From Pseudomonas frederiksbergensis (GTDB lineage Bacteria > Pseudomonadota > Gammaproteobacteria > Pseudomonadales > Pseudomonadaceae): a stretch of 64,000 bases of DNA. The position numbers were made by a program, and so were the translations under genes. The notes under the pieces were generated by a model. The model made no database searches. It was not told where the DNA came from and worked only from the letters and a program-made list of their open reading frames with translations. This document shows positions 39,162-47,826 of the stretch, in pieces; the first letter of the stretch is position 1, and each line of letters starts with the position of its first letter. The stretch covers positions 4,588,001 through 4,652,000 of the forward strand of contig NZ_CP142104.1 of the NCBI RefSeq assembly GCF_035751725.1, written 5' to 3'.

Positions 39162-40502
39162 ATGTCCACCACTACCGCGCCAGCCAATCCCAAGGTTGGC
39201 TTCGTATCCCTGGGTTGCCCGAAAGCGCTGGTCGACTCCGAGCGCATCCTGACCCAGCTGCGCATGGAAGGTTATGACGTTGTGTCCACCTACCAGGACG
39301 CCGACGTGGTGGTGGTCAACACCTGTGGCTTCATCGATTCGGCCAAGGCCGAATCCCTTGAAGTGATCGGTGAAGCCATCAAGGAAAACGGCAAGGTCAT
39401 CGTGACCGGTTGCATGGGCGTGGAAGAAGGCAATATCCGCGACGTGCACCCGAGCGTGTTGTCCGTGACCGGGCCGCAGCAGTACGAGCAAGTGGTCAAC
39501 GCCGTGCACGAAGTCGTGCCGCCGCGCCAGGACCACAACCCGCTGATCGACCTGGTGCCGCCGCAAGGCATCAAGCTGACCCCGCGCCACTATGCCTACC
39601 TGAAGATTTCCGAAGGCTGCAACCATAGCTGCAGCTTCTGCATCATCCCGTCGATGCGCGGCAAACTGGTGAGCCGCCCGGTGGGCGACGTGCTCGACGA
39701 GGCCCAGCGCCTGGTCAAGGCCGGGGTCAAGGAACTGCTGGTGATTTCCCAGGACACCAGCGCCTACGGTGTAGACGTGAAATACCGCACTGGCTTCTGG
39801 AACGGCGCGCCGGTGAAAACCCGCATGACCGAGCTGTGCGAAGCCCTCAGCACCCTCGGCGTCTGGGTCCGCCTGCATTACGTCTACCCGTACCCGCACG
39901 TCGACGAGTTGATCCCGCTGATGGCCGCCGGCAAGATCCTGCCGTACCTGGACATTCCGTTCCAGCATGCCAGCCCGAAAGTCCTCAAGGCCATGAAACG
40001 CCCGGCCTTCGAAGACAAGACCCTGGCGCGCATCAAGAACTGGCGTGAAATCTGCCCGGACCTGATCATCCGCTCCACTTTTATCGTCGGCTTCCCCGGC
40101 GAAACCGAAGAAGACTTCCAGTACCTGCTGGACTGGCTGACCGAAGCCCAGCTCGACCGCGTCGGCTGCTTCCAGTACTCGCCCGTCGAAGGCGCACCGG
40201 CCAATGACCTGAACCTGGATGTGGTGCCGGACGACGTCAAGCAGGACCGTTGGGAGCGCTTCATGGCGCACCAGCAGGCCATCAGCTCGGCGCGCCTGCA
40301 GATGCGCATCGGCCGCGAAATCGAAGTGCTGGTGGACGAAGTCGACGAACAAGGCGCCGTGGGCCGTTGCTTCTTCGACGCTCCGGAAATCGACGGCAAC
40401 GTCTTCATCGACAACGGCAACAACCTCAAGCCGGGCGACAAGGTCTGGTGCAAGGTTACCGACGCCGACGAGTATGATTTGTGGGCTGAGCAGATCGGCT
40501 GA
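39162..40502 (+). CDS. rimO: Ribosomal protein S12 (Asp88) methylthiotransferase RimO
   Basis: A 446-residue radical-SAM enzyme. The N-terminal UPF0004 domain has cluster cysteines (LGCPK, NTCGF, GCMG), the radical-SAM motif CNHSCSFC uses Cys153, Cys157 and Cys160, and a C-terminal TRAM domain follows. It adds a methylthio group to S12. The ATG at 39162 (MSTTTAP) is the expected start. A strong terminator follows. Confidence 0.97.
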   Translation: MSTTTAPANPKVGFVSLGCPKALVDSERILTQLRMEGYDVVSTYQDADVVVVNTCGFIDSAKAESLEVIGEAIKENGKVIVTGCMGVEEGNIRDVHPSVLSVTGPQQYEQVVNAVHEVVPPRQDHNPLIDLVPPQGIKLTPRHYAYLKISEGCNHSCSFCIIPSMRGKLVSRPVGDVLDEAQRLVKAGVKELLVISQDTSAYGVDVKYRTGFWNGAPVKTRMTELCEALSTLGVWVRLHYVYPYPHVDELIPLMAAGKILPYLDIPFQHASPKVLKAMKRPAFEDKTLARIKNWREICPDLIIRSTFIVGFPGETEEDFQYLLDWLTEAQLDRVGCFQYSPVEGAPANDLNLDVVPDDVKQDRWERFMAHQQAISSARLQMRIGREIEVLVDEVDEQGAVGRCFFDAPEIDGNVFIDNGNNLKPGDKVWCKVTDADEYDLWAEQIG

Positions 40503-40554
40503 TCTGCAGCCTCGCAGACTTACGACGGGTTGTTCCAACAACCAAAAAATTGAA

Positions 40555-40589
40555 AGCCCCGCTCTTGCAACAAGATGCGGGGCTTTTTT
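40555..40589 (+). terminator. Intrinsic terminator of rimO
   Basis: AGCCCCGC / GCGGGGCT stem enclosing a smaller TCTTG / CAAGA stem, followed by T. Confidence 0.92.
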
Positions 40590-40639
40590 ACGGCTATCGT
40601 ATGCAGACATGAAAACTCCACCACAAGGAACAGGCGGAC

Positions 40640-41113
40640 ATGCGCCAGCATTCGGTCATCTGCACACCGAAACCGAGCGATTACCAGGAATTGACCCGCG
40701 TCTGGGAGGCATCGGTACGGGCCACCCACGATTTCCTGCCCGACAGCTATATCGAGCTGCTGAAAAACCTCGTGCTCACGCGTTACCTGGACGCGGTGAT
40801 GCTCATCTGCACCCGGGATTCACGACAGCGCATCACGGGCTTCGCCGGGGTCGCGGCCGGCAAGATCGAAATGCTGTTCATCGACCCCGAGCATCGCGGC
40901 CAAGGCCTGGGCAAACAATTGCTGCGCTATGCCATCGAACACTTGAACGCCGATGAACTGGACGTCAATGAACAGAACCCTCAGGCCCTCGGTTTCTACC
41001 TCAAGCAAGGGTTCGAGGTCGTCGGTCGTTCGGCCAAGGATGGCATGGACCAGCCCTACCCGCTGCTGCACATGCGTTACAAGCAGCCCGACCTGAAGGC
41101 TGGGCGCGGCTAA
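40640..41113 (+). CDS. GNAT-family N-acetyltransferase
   Basis: A 157-residue GNAT protein. The acetyl-CoA binding motif A is DPEHRGQGLGKQLL (Q/R-x-x-G-x-G/A), and the late NEQNPQALGFYLKQGFEVVGRS segment is motif B. Close relatives include YjaB-like acetyltransferases. Substrate unknown. Confidence 0.9.
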   Translation: MRQHSVICTPKPSDYQELTRVWEASVRATHDFLPDSYIELLKNLVLTRYLDAVMLICTRDSRQRITGFAGVAAGKIEMLFIDPEHRGQGLGKQLLRYAIEHLNADELDVNEQNPQALGFYLKQGFEVVGRSAKDGMDQPYPLLHMRYKQPDLKAGRG

Positions 41114-41194
41114 AAACGGCATGAGGCAAATGGACCCGCGATTAACCGGCGCCAGACAGGTACAATGCCCACCCCTTTTTGTTACGGCCCCGTC

Positions 41195-41905
41195 ATGACT
41201 GACCCGATTCGTCTCTCCAAGCGTCTCATCGAACTCGTCGGCTGCTCCCGTCGGGAGGCTGAGCTGTTCATCGAGGGCGGCTGGGTCACCGTGGACGGCG
41301 AAGTCATCGATGAACCGCAGTTCAAGGTCACCACCCAAAAGGTCGAACTCGACCCCGAAGCCAAGGCCACCGCGCCGGAGCCTGTGACCATCCTGATGAA
41401 CGTCCCGGCGGGCATGGACGTCGACACGGCCATGGCGACCCTGGGACCGCAGACCTTGAGCGAAGAACATCGCTTCGGCAAGCGGCCGCTCAAGGGCCAC
41501 TTCCTGCGCCTGACCGCCAGCGCCGATTTGCAGGCCGGCGCCAGTGGGCTCCTGGTGTTTACCCAGGACTGGAAAATCCTGCGCAAGCTGACGGCCGACG
41601 CGGCTAAGATCGAGCAGGAATACGTAGTGGAAGTCGAGGGTGAGATGGTCGCCCACGGCCTCAATCGCTTGAACCACGGGCTGACCTACAAAGGCAAGGA
41701 GTTGCCGGCGGTCAAGGCCAGTTGGCAAAACGAAAACCGCCTGCGCTTCGCCATGAAAAACCCGCAACCGGGCGTGATCGCGCTGTTTTGCCAGGCCGTC
41801 GGCCTGAAGGTCGTCGCCATCCGCCGCATCCGCATCGGCGGCGTGTCCATCGGCAAGGTGCCCCTGGGCCAATGGCGCTACCTGTCTGCCAAAGAGAAAT
41901 TCTAA
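41195..41905 (+). CDS. RluF/RsuA-like S4-domain protein, divergent pseudouridine synthase
   Basis: A 236-residue protein: an N-terminal S4 RNA-binding domain (RLSKRLIELVGCSRREAELFIEGGWV, about 5-60), then a PseudoU-synthase-like core. The catalytic GRLDxxTxGLLLLTNDG motif of RsuA/RluB/RluF appears only as ASADLQAGASGLLVFTQD: an Asp is present, but the spacing to GLL is two residues longer and the GR is lost. It is called rRNA pseudouridine synthase by homology; activity is uncertain. Confidence 0.85.
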   Translation: MTDPIRLSKRLIELVGCSRREAELFIEGGWVTVDGEVIDEPQFKVTTQKVELDPEAKATAPEPVTILMNVPAGMDVDTAMATLGPQTLSEEHRFGKRPLKGHFLRLTASADLQAGASGLLVFTQDWKILRKLTADAAKIEQEYVVEVEGEMVAHGLNRLNHGLTYKGKELPAVKASWQNENRLRFAMKNPQPGVIALFCQAVGLKVVAIRRIRIGGVSIGKVPLGQWRYLSAKEKF

Positions 41906-41962
41906 CTTCCCCGGCGCCGCACCGAACCGGGCGCCCACTGCCGATTCATCAGGATTGCACAC

Positions 41963-42424
41963 ATGATTCACAACGACGTACTGCGCAGCGTGCGCTACAT
42001 GCTCGACATCAGCGACAAGAAAGTCATCGAGATCATCAAGCTGGGCGGCCTGGACGTCACCCTGGCGGACCTGGCCGGCTACCTCAAGAAAGATGAGGAA
42101 GAAGGCTTTGTGTTCTGCCCCGACCTGGTCATGGCTCATTTTCTTGATGGCTTGGTGATTTTCAAGCGCGGCAAGGATGAAAGCCGTCCGCCACAGCCGA
42201 TCGAAGTGCCCGTCACCAACAACATCATCCTGAAGAAACTGCGCGTGGCCTTCGAGCTGAAGGAAGACGACATGCACGCCATCCTCAAGGCCGCCGAATT
42301 CCCGGTGTCCAAGCCGGAACTGAGCGCGCTGTTTCGCAAGTTCGGCCACACCAACTACCGCCCGTGCGGCGATCAGTTGCTGCGCAATTTCCTCAAGGGC
42401 CTGACGCTGCGCGTGCGCGGCTAA
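41963..42424 (+). CDS. DUF1456-family protein (YehS-like)
   Basis: A 153-residue cytosolic protein made of two related DUF1456 repeats: LRSVRYMLDISDKKVIEIIKLGG in the first half and LKKLRVAFELKEDDMHAILKAAEF in the second. The family has no defined function. It lies 57 nt after the RluF-like gene and is followed by a REP hairpin. Confidence 0.93.
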   Translation: MIHNDVLRSVRYMLDISDKKVIEIIKLGGLDVTLADLAGYLKKDEEEGFVFCPDLVMAHFLDGLVIFKRGKDESRPPQPIEVPVTNNIILKKLRVAFELKEDDMHAILKAAEFPVSKPELSALFRKFGHTNYRPCGDQLLRNFLKGLTLRVRG

Positions 42425-42473
42425 TGCCGAAGGGCTGTCGATTCTTGACGCGCTACTGATGTCGGCAGAGCTC

Positions 42474-42505
42474 TTGTGGCGAGGGGGCTTATCCCCTCGC
42501 CACAA
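42474..42505. repeat. REP hairpin (GTGGCGAGGGG type)
   Basis: TTGTGGCGAGGGG-GCTTAT-CCCCTCGCCACAA is a perfect 13-bp stem followed by A/T, between the DUF1456 gene and trmO. It belongs to the same family as the hairpin at 20193-20225. Confidence 0.85.
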
Positions 42506-42588
42506 AAAATATGTTCTCGCCAAAGCGGACGGTGTCAATCCTTGCCCCGCGCTATGATGCCCACTCCATCCTGCCTCGAACCCAACCC

Positions 42589-43287
42589 ATGACTTACAAC
42601 GTCTCCCCCATCGGCTTCGTCCGCTCCTGCTTCAAGGAGAAGTTCGCCATTCCGCGCCAACCGCAACTGGCCCCGGCCGCGCGCGGGGTGCTGGAACTGG
42701 TGGCGCCGTTCGATCAAGGGGATGCGGTGCAGGGCCTGGAGCAGGTCAGCCATGTCTGGTTGCTGTTCCTGTTCCACCAGGCCCTGGAAGACAAGCCGCG
42801 CTTGAAAGTGCGACCGCCGCGCCTGGGCGGCAACAAATCCATGGGCGTATTCGCCACTCGCGCCACCCACCGCCCCAACGGCATCGGCCAATCGGTGGTG
42901 AAGCTGGAACGGGTCGAAGCCGGTCGCTTGTGGCTATCGGGAATCGACCTGCTGGACGGCACGCCCGTGCTCGATATCAAGCCCTACGTGCCCTACGCCG
43001 ACATCATCGGCTCTGCCACCAACAGCATCGCCAGCGCCGCGCCTGACTTGATTGCGGTGCAATGGGCGGACACTGCCCTGCTTCAAGCGCGCGACCACGC
43101 CGTGCGCCTCGAAGAGCCCTTGGTGGAGCTGATCGAACAATGCCTGGCCCAAGACCCACGCCCGGCGTATCAGGTTCCTACAGCTGAAAGGGAATACGGT
43201 GCGCAGTTCTGGGACCTGGATGTGCGTTGGCATTATCCGGAGCCGGGAATGATCCGGGTGTTGGAAGTCGTTCCTGCGGTTAAATAA
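42589..43287 (+). CDS. trmO: tRNA (t6A37) N6-methyltransferase TrmO
   Basis: A 232-residue TsaA/TrmO-family SAM-dependent enzyme that methylates threonylcarbamoyl-adenosine 37 in tRNA-Thr. Family signatures are PIGFVRS at the start, ATRATHRPNGIG (the catalytic/SAM loop) and GTPVLDIKPYVPYAD. The ATG at 42589 is the family start. An IS element sits 6 nt after the stop, between the gene and its terminator. Confidence 0.95.
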   Translation: MTYNVSPIGFVRSCFKEKFAIPRQPQLAPAARGVLELVAPFDQGDAVQGLEQVSHVWLLFLFHQALEDKPRLKVRPPRLGGNKSMGVFATRATHRPNGIGQSVVKLERVEAGRLWLSGIDLLDGTPVLDIKPYVPYADIIGSATNSIASAAPDLIAVQWADTALLQARDHAVRLEEPLVELIEQCLAQDPRPAYQVPTAEREYGAQFWDLDVRWHYPEPGMIRVLEVVPAVK

Positions 43288-43293
43288 AACCCG

Positions 43294-43321
43294 TGTCTAG
43301 TCCTGAAATAGGTTTACACCT
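43294..43321. repeat. IS3-family terminal inverted repeat (orfB end)
   Basis: 28-bp terminal repeat beginning TGTCTAGTCC, mirrored at 44579-44606 with three mismatches. Confidence 0.93.
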
Positions 43322-43330
43322 GTTTCAGTC

Positions 43331-44194
43331 TCAAAACGCCTGATGCACCGCATCGGGCGTTTTGTATTTCAGGGACAGATGAGGTCGCTTACGGTTATAG
43401 ATTTCTATCGATTCCTCAACCATGCGCGTGGCTTGGGCAAGGTCTTTGGGACGGTGTAAAAGAAATTCTGTTTTCAGAATCCCATTCACTCGTTCCGCTA
43501 GAGCATTTTGGTAGCAGTCGTAGCCATCAGTCATCGAACACCTGACGCCATGTTTGGCGTGCAGCTTTTGGTAGAGATCAGAGCAGTATTGCGAGCCCCG
43601 ATCTGAGTGATGTACCAACGGTTGATTGGTTCTTCGGTGGCGAAGAGCTTTCGTCATCGCCCGGATGACTGACTCGGTATGCAGGCTTTCATGCACGTGA
43701 TGGCCGACTATTTTGCGCGAGAACGCATCAGTGACCAGACTTACGTAAGCGACGCTTTGCTCGGTCGGTAAGTAGGTTATATCCGCCACCCAGACCTGTT
43801 CCGGGCCGGTGGCAGTGACCTGGTCAGGGCCGGGCTTGAGCCGATTCGGATGTCGACGGAAGCGATGATGGCTGTCGGTCGTCTTGTGATAAGCGCGTTT
43901 GCGTGGGACCAGTTGTCGATGATCCCGCAAAATATCGAACAACCGATCTCGGCCTACCGTTTGCGTCAGTTCAGGTTCGGATTGCATAAGGCCATGCAGC
44001 TTGCGGGTGCCCAACCGGGGCATTTCAAGACGTGTCTCCAGCACAAACCCCAACACCTTTTGCGCGTGGCTGGCTTGCGCGTCGTAAGCTCGATTGCGCT
44101 TGTAATACGCCTGCCGTGAGATGCCCAGAAACTGGCAAGCCCTGGTAACACTCAGGCCTTCGATTTGCCCTTGGGTGAGGACTTGCCGGATCGC
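43331..44194 (-). CDS. IS3-family transposase OrfB (DDE integrase core, -1 frame)
   Basis: Integrase-core part of the transposase, 287 residues after the frameshift. The catalytic triad is visible: D in VWVADITYL, D in VHHSDRGSQY and E in NALAERVNGILKTE. An HTH_21 segment (KLHGLMQSEPELTQTVGRDRLFDI) precedes it. The frame has no convincing start of its own: the first usable GTG is at 44056, which would drop conserved residues such as the QAYYKR segment. It is best read as the -1 continuation of OrfA, giving a fusion of about 407 residues. Confidence 0.93.
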   Translation of the reverse strand, partial: AIRQVLTQGQIEGLSVTRACQFLGISRQAYYKRNRAYDAQASHAQKVLGFVLETRLEMPRLGTRKLHGLMQSEPELTQTVGRDRLFDILRDHRQLVPRKRAYHKTTDSHHRFRRHPNRLKPGPDQVTATGPEQVWVADITYLPTEQSVAYVSLVTDAFSRKIVGHHVHESLHTESVIRAMTKALRHRRTNQPLVHHSDRGSQYCSDLYQKLHAKHGVRCSMTDGYDCYQNALAERVNGILKTEFLLHRPKDLAQATRMVEESIEIYNRKRPHLSLKYKTPDAVHQAF

Positions 44195-44553
44195 TTTTTT
44201 ACGACAGAAACACCGTAATCGTTCTTTAGTACGTCAACGACAGCTTCAAAAAATTGGGCTTTCTGGTTGGCAAGGGCCAGCTTTTCTTCCAGCTCCTTGA
44301 TTCGCTGCTCTGGTGTCAGCGGCAAATTTGGCTCGGCCATCGGTCGGTTCCTCTGGGCACGAATGGAGGCGCCTTGGCTCCAGTCCTGCCGTCCATGCTT
44401 GCGTAACCACACCAACACAGTCGACCGGCCCTGGATCCCATAACGCCGTTGAGCCTCTTTATAACTCAGTTCGCCCTTTTCAACCTGATCGACGACCGCC
44501 AATTTAAAGCTCAGCGTGTAATCACGCTGACTGCGCTTCTTTCCTGAATCCAT
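44152..44553 (-). CDS. IS3-family transposase OrfA (helix-turn-helix)
   Basis: A 133-residue OrfA. It has an N-terminal helix-turn-helix (TLSFKLAVVDQVEKGELSYKEAQRRYG) that binds the IS ends and a leucine-zipper-like coiled coil (RIKELEEKLALANQKAQF). Its reading frame contains A-AAA-AAG at 44194-44200 in the correct phase for -1 slippage into OrfB, a standard IS3-family device. Without slippage OrfA ends at 44152 and acts as a regulator. Confidence 0.94.
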   Translation of the reverse strand: MDSGKKRSQRDYTLSFKLAVVDQVEKGELSYKEAQRRYGIQGRSTVLVWLRKHGRQDWSQGASIRAQRNRPMAEPNLPLTPEQRIKELEEKLALANQKAQFFEAVVDVLKNDYGVSVVKKRSGKSSPKGKSKA

Positions 44554-44578
44554 TGGTTCCTCCTGAGGATAGGTCAGA

Positions 44579-44606
44579 AGGTGTAAACCTTATTCAGGAC
44601 GAGACA
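44579..44606. repeat. IS3-family terminal inverted repeat (orfA end)
   Basis: 28-bp terminal repeat, reverse complement beginning TGTCTCGTCC, paired with 43294-43321. Confidence 0.93.
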
Positions 44607-44615
44607 CCGAAAACG

Positions 44616-44656
44616 AAAAAGCCCGCGCAGCCTTCAACAGGCGGCGCGGGCTTTTT
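44616..44656. terminator. Bidirectional terminator between trmO and fpr, displaced by the IS
   Basis: AAAAAGCCCGCGC / GCGCGGGCTTTTT stem with a 15-nt loop: A-run on one side, T-run on the other, so it can stop transcription from both sides. Before the IS inserted it lay about 20 nt after trmO. It still serves fpr. Confidence 0.9.
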
Positions 44657-44691
44657 ATGGCGCAACTGGTGTCAGTCACTACAAATACAGC

Positions 44692-45471
44692 TTACTTCTC
44701 TACAAACGCCCGCTCGATCAGGTAGTCACCCGGCTCGCGCATACGCGGCGAAACGGTCAGGCCGAAGCTGTTGAGCACTTCGCTGGTCTCGTCGAGCATG
44801 CTTGGGCTGCCGCACAGCATCGCGCGGTCATCCTGCGGGTTGATCGGTGGCAGGCCAATGTCGCGGAACAGCTTGCCGCTGCGCATCAGGTCGGTGAGTC
44901 GGCCTTCGTTCTCGAACGGCTCGCGGGTCACGGTCGGGTAGTAGATCAGCTTTTCACGCAGCGCTTCGCCGAAGAACTCGTTCTGTGGCAAGTGTTCGGT
45001 GATGAATTCGCGATAGGCGACTTCATTGACGTAACGCACGCCGTGGCACAGGATCACCTTTTCGAAGCGCTCATAGGTTTCTGGATCCTGGATGACGCTC
45101 ATGAAAGGCGCCAGGCCGGTACCGGTGCTGAGCAGGTACAAATGCTTGCCAGGCTTGAGGTCGTCCAGTACCAGCGTGCCGGTAGGCTTCTTGCTGATGA
45201 TGATCTCGTCGCCTTCCTTCAGGTGCTGCAACTGGGAAGTCAACGGACCGTCGGGAACCTTGATGCTGAAGAATTCGAGATGCTCTTCCCAGTTCGGGCT
45301 GGCAATCGAGTAAGCGCGCATAAGCGGGCGGCCGTTGGGCTGCTGCAGGCCGATCATCACGAACTGACCGTTCTCGAAGCGCAGGCCCGGATCGCGGGTG
45401 CACTTGAAGCTGAACAGAGTGTCGTTCCAGTGATGAACACTGAGGACACGCTCGTGGTTCATGTTGCTCAT
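44692..45471 (-). CDS. fpr: Ferredoxin/flavodoxin-NADP+ reductase
   Basis: A 259-residue FAD enzyme moving electrons between NADPH and ferredoxin or flavodoxin. The FAD site RAYSIAS, the NADPH site STGTGLAPFMSV and the C-terminal CGSPSMLDE...ERAFVEK are in place, as in P. aeruginosa Fpr. The ATG at 45471 (MSNMNHERVLSVHHW) follows AGGAG; an open frame to 45546 is not homologous. It is divergent from finR, its regulator in P. putida. Confidence 0.97.
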   Translation of the reverse strand: MSNMNHERVLSVHHWNDTLFSFKCTRDPGLRFENGQFVMIGLQQPNGRPLMRAYSIASPNWEEHLEFFSIKVPDGPLTSQLQHLKEGDEIIISKKPTGTLVLDDLKPGKHLYLLSTGTGLAPFMSVIQDPETYERFEKVILCHGVRYVNEVAYREFITEHLPQNEFFGEALREKLIYYPTVTREPFENEGRLTDLMRSGKLFRDIGLPPINPQDDRAMLCGSPSMLDETSEVLNSFGLTVSPRMREPGDYLIERAFVEK

Positions 45472-45593
45472 GTACGGGGGACTCCTGGAAATGATGCCTG
45501 CGCCGATAATCTGCGCAATTGCATCGCATTCTAATGGCGGCGACAATATCTGTTAAATGGATTATTAAGATAAGGGTTATCGGTTATATCGAT

Positions 45594-46520
45594 ATGCGAT
45601 TTACTCTACGTCAACTTCAAGTCTTCGTCGCCGTCGCCCAGCAGGAAAGCGTGTCCCGTGCCGCGGGCCTGCTCAATCTGTCGCAATCGGCCGCCAGCAC
45701 CTCCATCACTGAATTGGAGCGCCAATCCAGCTGCCAACTGTTCGATCGGGCCGGCAAGCGCCTGAGCCTCAACGCCTTGGGCAAGCAGTTGCTGCCCCAA
45801 GCCGTGGCGCTCCTGGACCAGGCCAAGGAGATCGAAGACTTGCTCAACGGCAAATCCGGTTTCGGCTCACTGGCGGTCGGCGCCACGCTGACCATTGGCA
45901 ATTACCTGGCGACCCTGCTGATCGGTGGCTTCATGCAGCGTCATCCGGAAAGCCAGGTGAAGCTGCACGTGCAAAATACTGCCAATATCGTGCACCAGGT
46001 TGCCCATTATGAAATTGATCTGGGTCTAATCGAAGGCGACTGCAGCCATCCAGACATCGAGGTACAGAGCTGGGTCGAAGACGAATTGGTGGTATTCTGC
46101 GCGCCCCAGCATCCATTGGCCAAGCGTGGACAGGCGACCATGGAGGAGTTGACCCACGAGGCCTGGATCCTCCGTGAACAGGGTTCCGGAACGCGACTGA
46201 CCTTCGACCAGGCCATGCGCCATCACCGCAGCGCACTGAATATTCGCTTGGAGCTGGAACACACCGAAGCGATCAAGCGCGCCGTGGAATCAGGCCTGGG
46301 GATTGGCTGCATCTCGCGCCTGGCCCTGCGTGACGCTTTCCGCCGCGGCAGTCTCGTCGCCGTGGAAACCCCGGACATGGACCTGGCGCGGCAGTTCTAC
46401 TTCATCTGGCACAAGCAGAAATACCAGACCTCGGCCATGCGTGAATTCCTCGATCTCTGCCGGGCATTCACCGCAGGGGTCCAGCGCAGCGACGAGATCG
46501 TCCTGCCTGCCATCGCCTGA
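45594..46520 (+). CDS. finR: LysR-family regulator FinR
   Basis: A 308-residue LysR regulator. The N-terminal winged helix (TLRQLQVFVAVAQQESVSRAAGLLNLSQSAAS) is followed by a substrate-binding domain (GIGCISRLAL). It sits divergently beside fpr; in P. putida FinR activates fpr in response to redox stress. A GATAA-GGG-TTATC dyad lies 13 nt before the ATG (45569-45581) and could be a FinR site, but this is inference. The ATG at 45594 begins MRFTLRQLQ as in relatives. Confidence 0.93.
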   Translation: MRFTLRQLQVFVAVAQQESVSRAAGLLNLSQSAASTSITELERQSSCQLFDRAGKRLSLNALGKQLLPQAVALLDQAKEIEDLLNGKSGFGSLAVGATLTIGNYLATLLIGGFMQRHPESQVKLHVQNTANIVHQVAHYEIDLGLIEGDCSHPDIEVQSWVEDELVVFCAPQHPLAKRGQATMEELTHEAWILREQGSGTRLTFDQAMRHHRSALNIRLELEHTEAIKRAVESGLGIGCISRLALRDAFRRGSLVAVETPDMDLARQFYFIWHKQKYQTSAMREFLDLCRAFTAGVQRSDEIVLPAIA

Positions 46521-46523
46521 CAG

Positions 46524-46886
46524 TCAGAGCAGTACCAAACCCCAGACCAAGGCAATCATCGTCAGGGCGACGAACTGGGCGGCGCTGCCCATGTCCTTGG
46601 CGTTCTTCGACAACGGGTGCCGCTCGAGGGAAATGCGGTCGATGGCCGCCTCCACCGCCGAGTTGAGCAACTCCACGATCAAGGCCAGCAGGCACACCGC
46701 GATCAACAGTGCCTGCTCGACGCGACTGACATCCAGGAAAAACGACAAAGGGATCAGGATAACGTTGAGCAGGACCAATTGACGGAACGCCGCTTCGCCT
46801 ACAAAAGCTGCACGCAGCCCGTCCAGGGAATAGCCGGAGGCATTGAGGATGCGTTTCAGGCCGGTTTGGCCCTTGAAAGGTGACAT
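46524..46886 (-). CDS. dgkA: Diacylglycerol kinase
   Basis: A 120-residue inner-membrane enzyme with three helices that recycles diacylglycerol to phosphatidic acid. The active-site segment EAAIDRISLERHPLSKNAKDMGSAAQ carries the conserved E-x(n)-K-x-x-KDMGSAA residues. Convergent with finR; it is followed upstream by erdR on the same strand. Confidence 0.97.
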   Translation of the reverse strand: MSPFKGQTGLKRILNASGYSLDGLRAAFVGEAAFRQLVLLNVILIPLSFFLDVSRVEQALLIAVCLLALIVELLNSAVEAAIDRISLERHPLSKNAKDMGSAAQFVALTMIALVWGLVLL

Positions 46887-46957
46887 AGGGTGGGCAACTG
46901 ATCGAAAAGAGTGAAGAAACTACTGTAAACGCAGTCAAAAAAGCGTGAATTCAGGCG

Positions 46958-47611
46958 CTACGATTGGGGCGATATTGACTCAAGTTGTTGCAACAACAAG
47001 GCGGCCTGGGTCCGGGTGCGCACGTTCAATTTACGAAAGATCGCCGTAACGTGAGCTTTGATGGTGGCCTCCGACACATTCAGCTCATATGCGATCTGCT
47101 TGTTCAACAGTCCCTCGCACACCATGGTCAGCACCCTGAACTGCTGCGGCGTCAGGCTGGCCAGGCCTTCGCTGGCGGCCTTGGCTTCCTCGGACACACT
47201 CACCGCTTCGAACGCCTGCGGCGGCCAGGAAACATCGCCATCGAGCACGGCCTTCACTGCCCGTTGAATCATTTCCAGGGAACTGGATTTGGGGATGAAC
47301 CCGCTGGCACCGAATTCGCGGGCCTTGACCATCACCGAGGCCTCTTCCTGGGCCGAGACCATCACCACCGGAATCTGCGGGTACTGCCCACGCAATAGCA
47401 CCAGGCCTGAAAAACCATACGCGCCGGGCATGTTCAGGTCGAGCAGAACCAAGTCCCAATCGGCCTTTTCCGCCAGCCGGGCTTCCAATTCCGCGATGCT
47501 GGCCACCTCCGTCAACCGGACATCTGAACCAAGGCCCAGGGTCACCGCCTGATGCAACGCACTGCGAAAAAGCGGATGGTCATCGGCAATCAGGATTTCG
47601 TATGTGGCCAT
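46958..47611 (-). CDS. erdR: LuxR-type response regulator ErdR
   Basis: A 217-residue response regulator: receiver domain with acidic pocket (ADDHP), phospho-Asp (LLDLNMPG) and Lys (FIPKSS), and a C-terminal LuxR helix-turn-helix (LNKQIAYELNVSEATIKAHVTAIF). The neighbourhood (beside dgkA) and sequence match ErdR of P. aeruginosa, which controls ethanol and carboxylate metabolism. No sensor kinase is adjacent. Confidence 0.93.
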   Translation of the reverse strand: MATYEILIADDHPLFRSALHQAVTLGLGSDVRLTEVASIAELEARLAEKADWDLVLLDLNMPGAYGFSGLVLLRGQYPQIPVVMVSAQEEASVMVKAREFGASGFIPKSSSLEMIQRAVKAVLDGDVSWPPQAFEAVSVSEEAKAASEGLASLTPQQFRVLTMVCEGLLNKQIAYELNVSEATIKAHVTAIFRKLNVRTRTQAALLLQQLESISPQS

Positions 47612-47826
47612 TTTTCAAATGATCCTGTTTTTAAGGCAGGCCCGATGCATTCGCGCCTCGCCATATAACTCAAGATACCGCCATTCGGCGCTATCTACAG
47701 GGGCACGTTCGACGCCAATCACAGCATCTTAAACTCCAGCCCGCACCCTGGTCGGCGCCAAGCATGCCCAGCGAAGCCGGGGTGGTCAAGCAGCACGGCC
47801 ACCGCTGTCTCCAGTATGGGCCACTA

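Larger units (their letters stand above)
43294..44606 (-). mobile_element. Complete IS3-family insertion sequence (1313 bp)
   Basis: Terminal inverted repeats of 28 bp match at 25 positions (TGTCT(A/C)GTCCTGAA...AGGTTTACACCT), both beginning with TG. A 3-bp target duplication CCG flanks the element (43291-43293 and 44607-44609). It carries overlapping orfA and orfB with an A6G frameshift site. Both ends and both frames are intact, so it looks functional and fairly recent. Confidence 0.95.

Noticed and set aside
39156..40610. 484-codon open frame antisense to rimO
   Set aside because: Shadow frame that would also include the rimO terminator.
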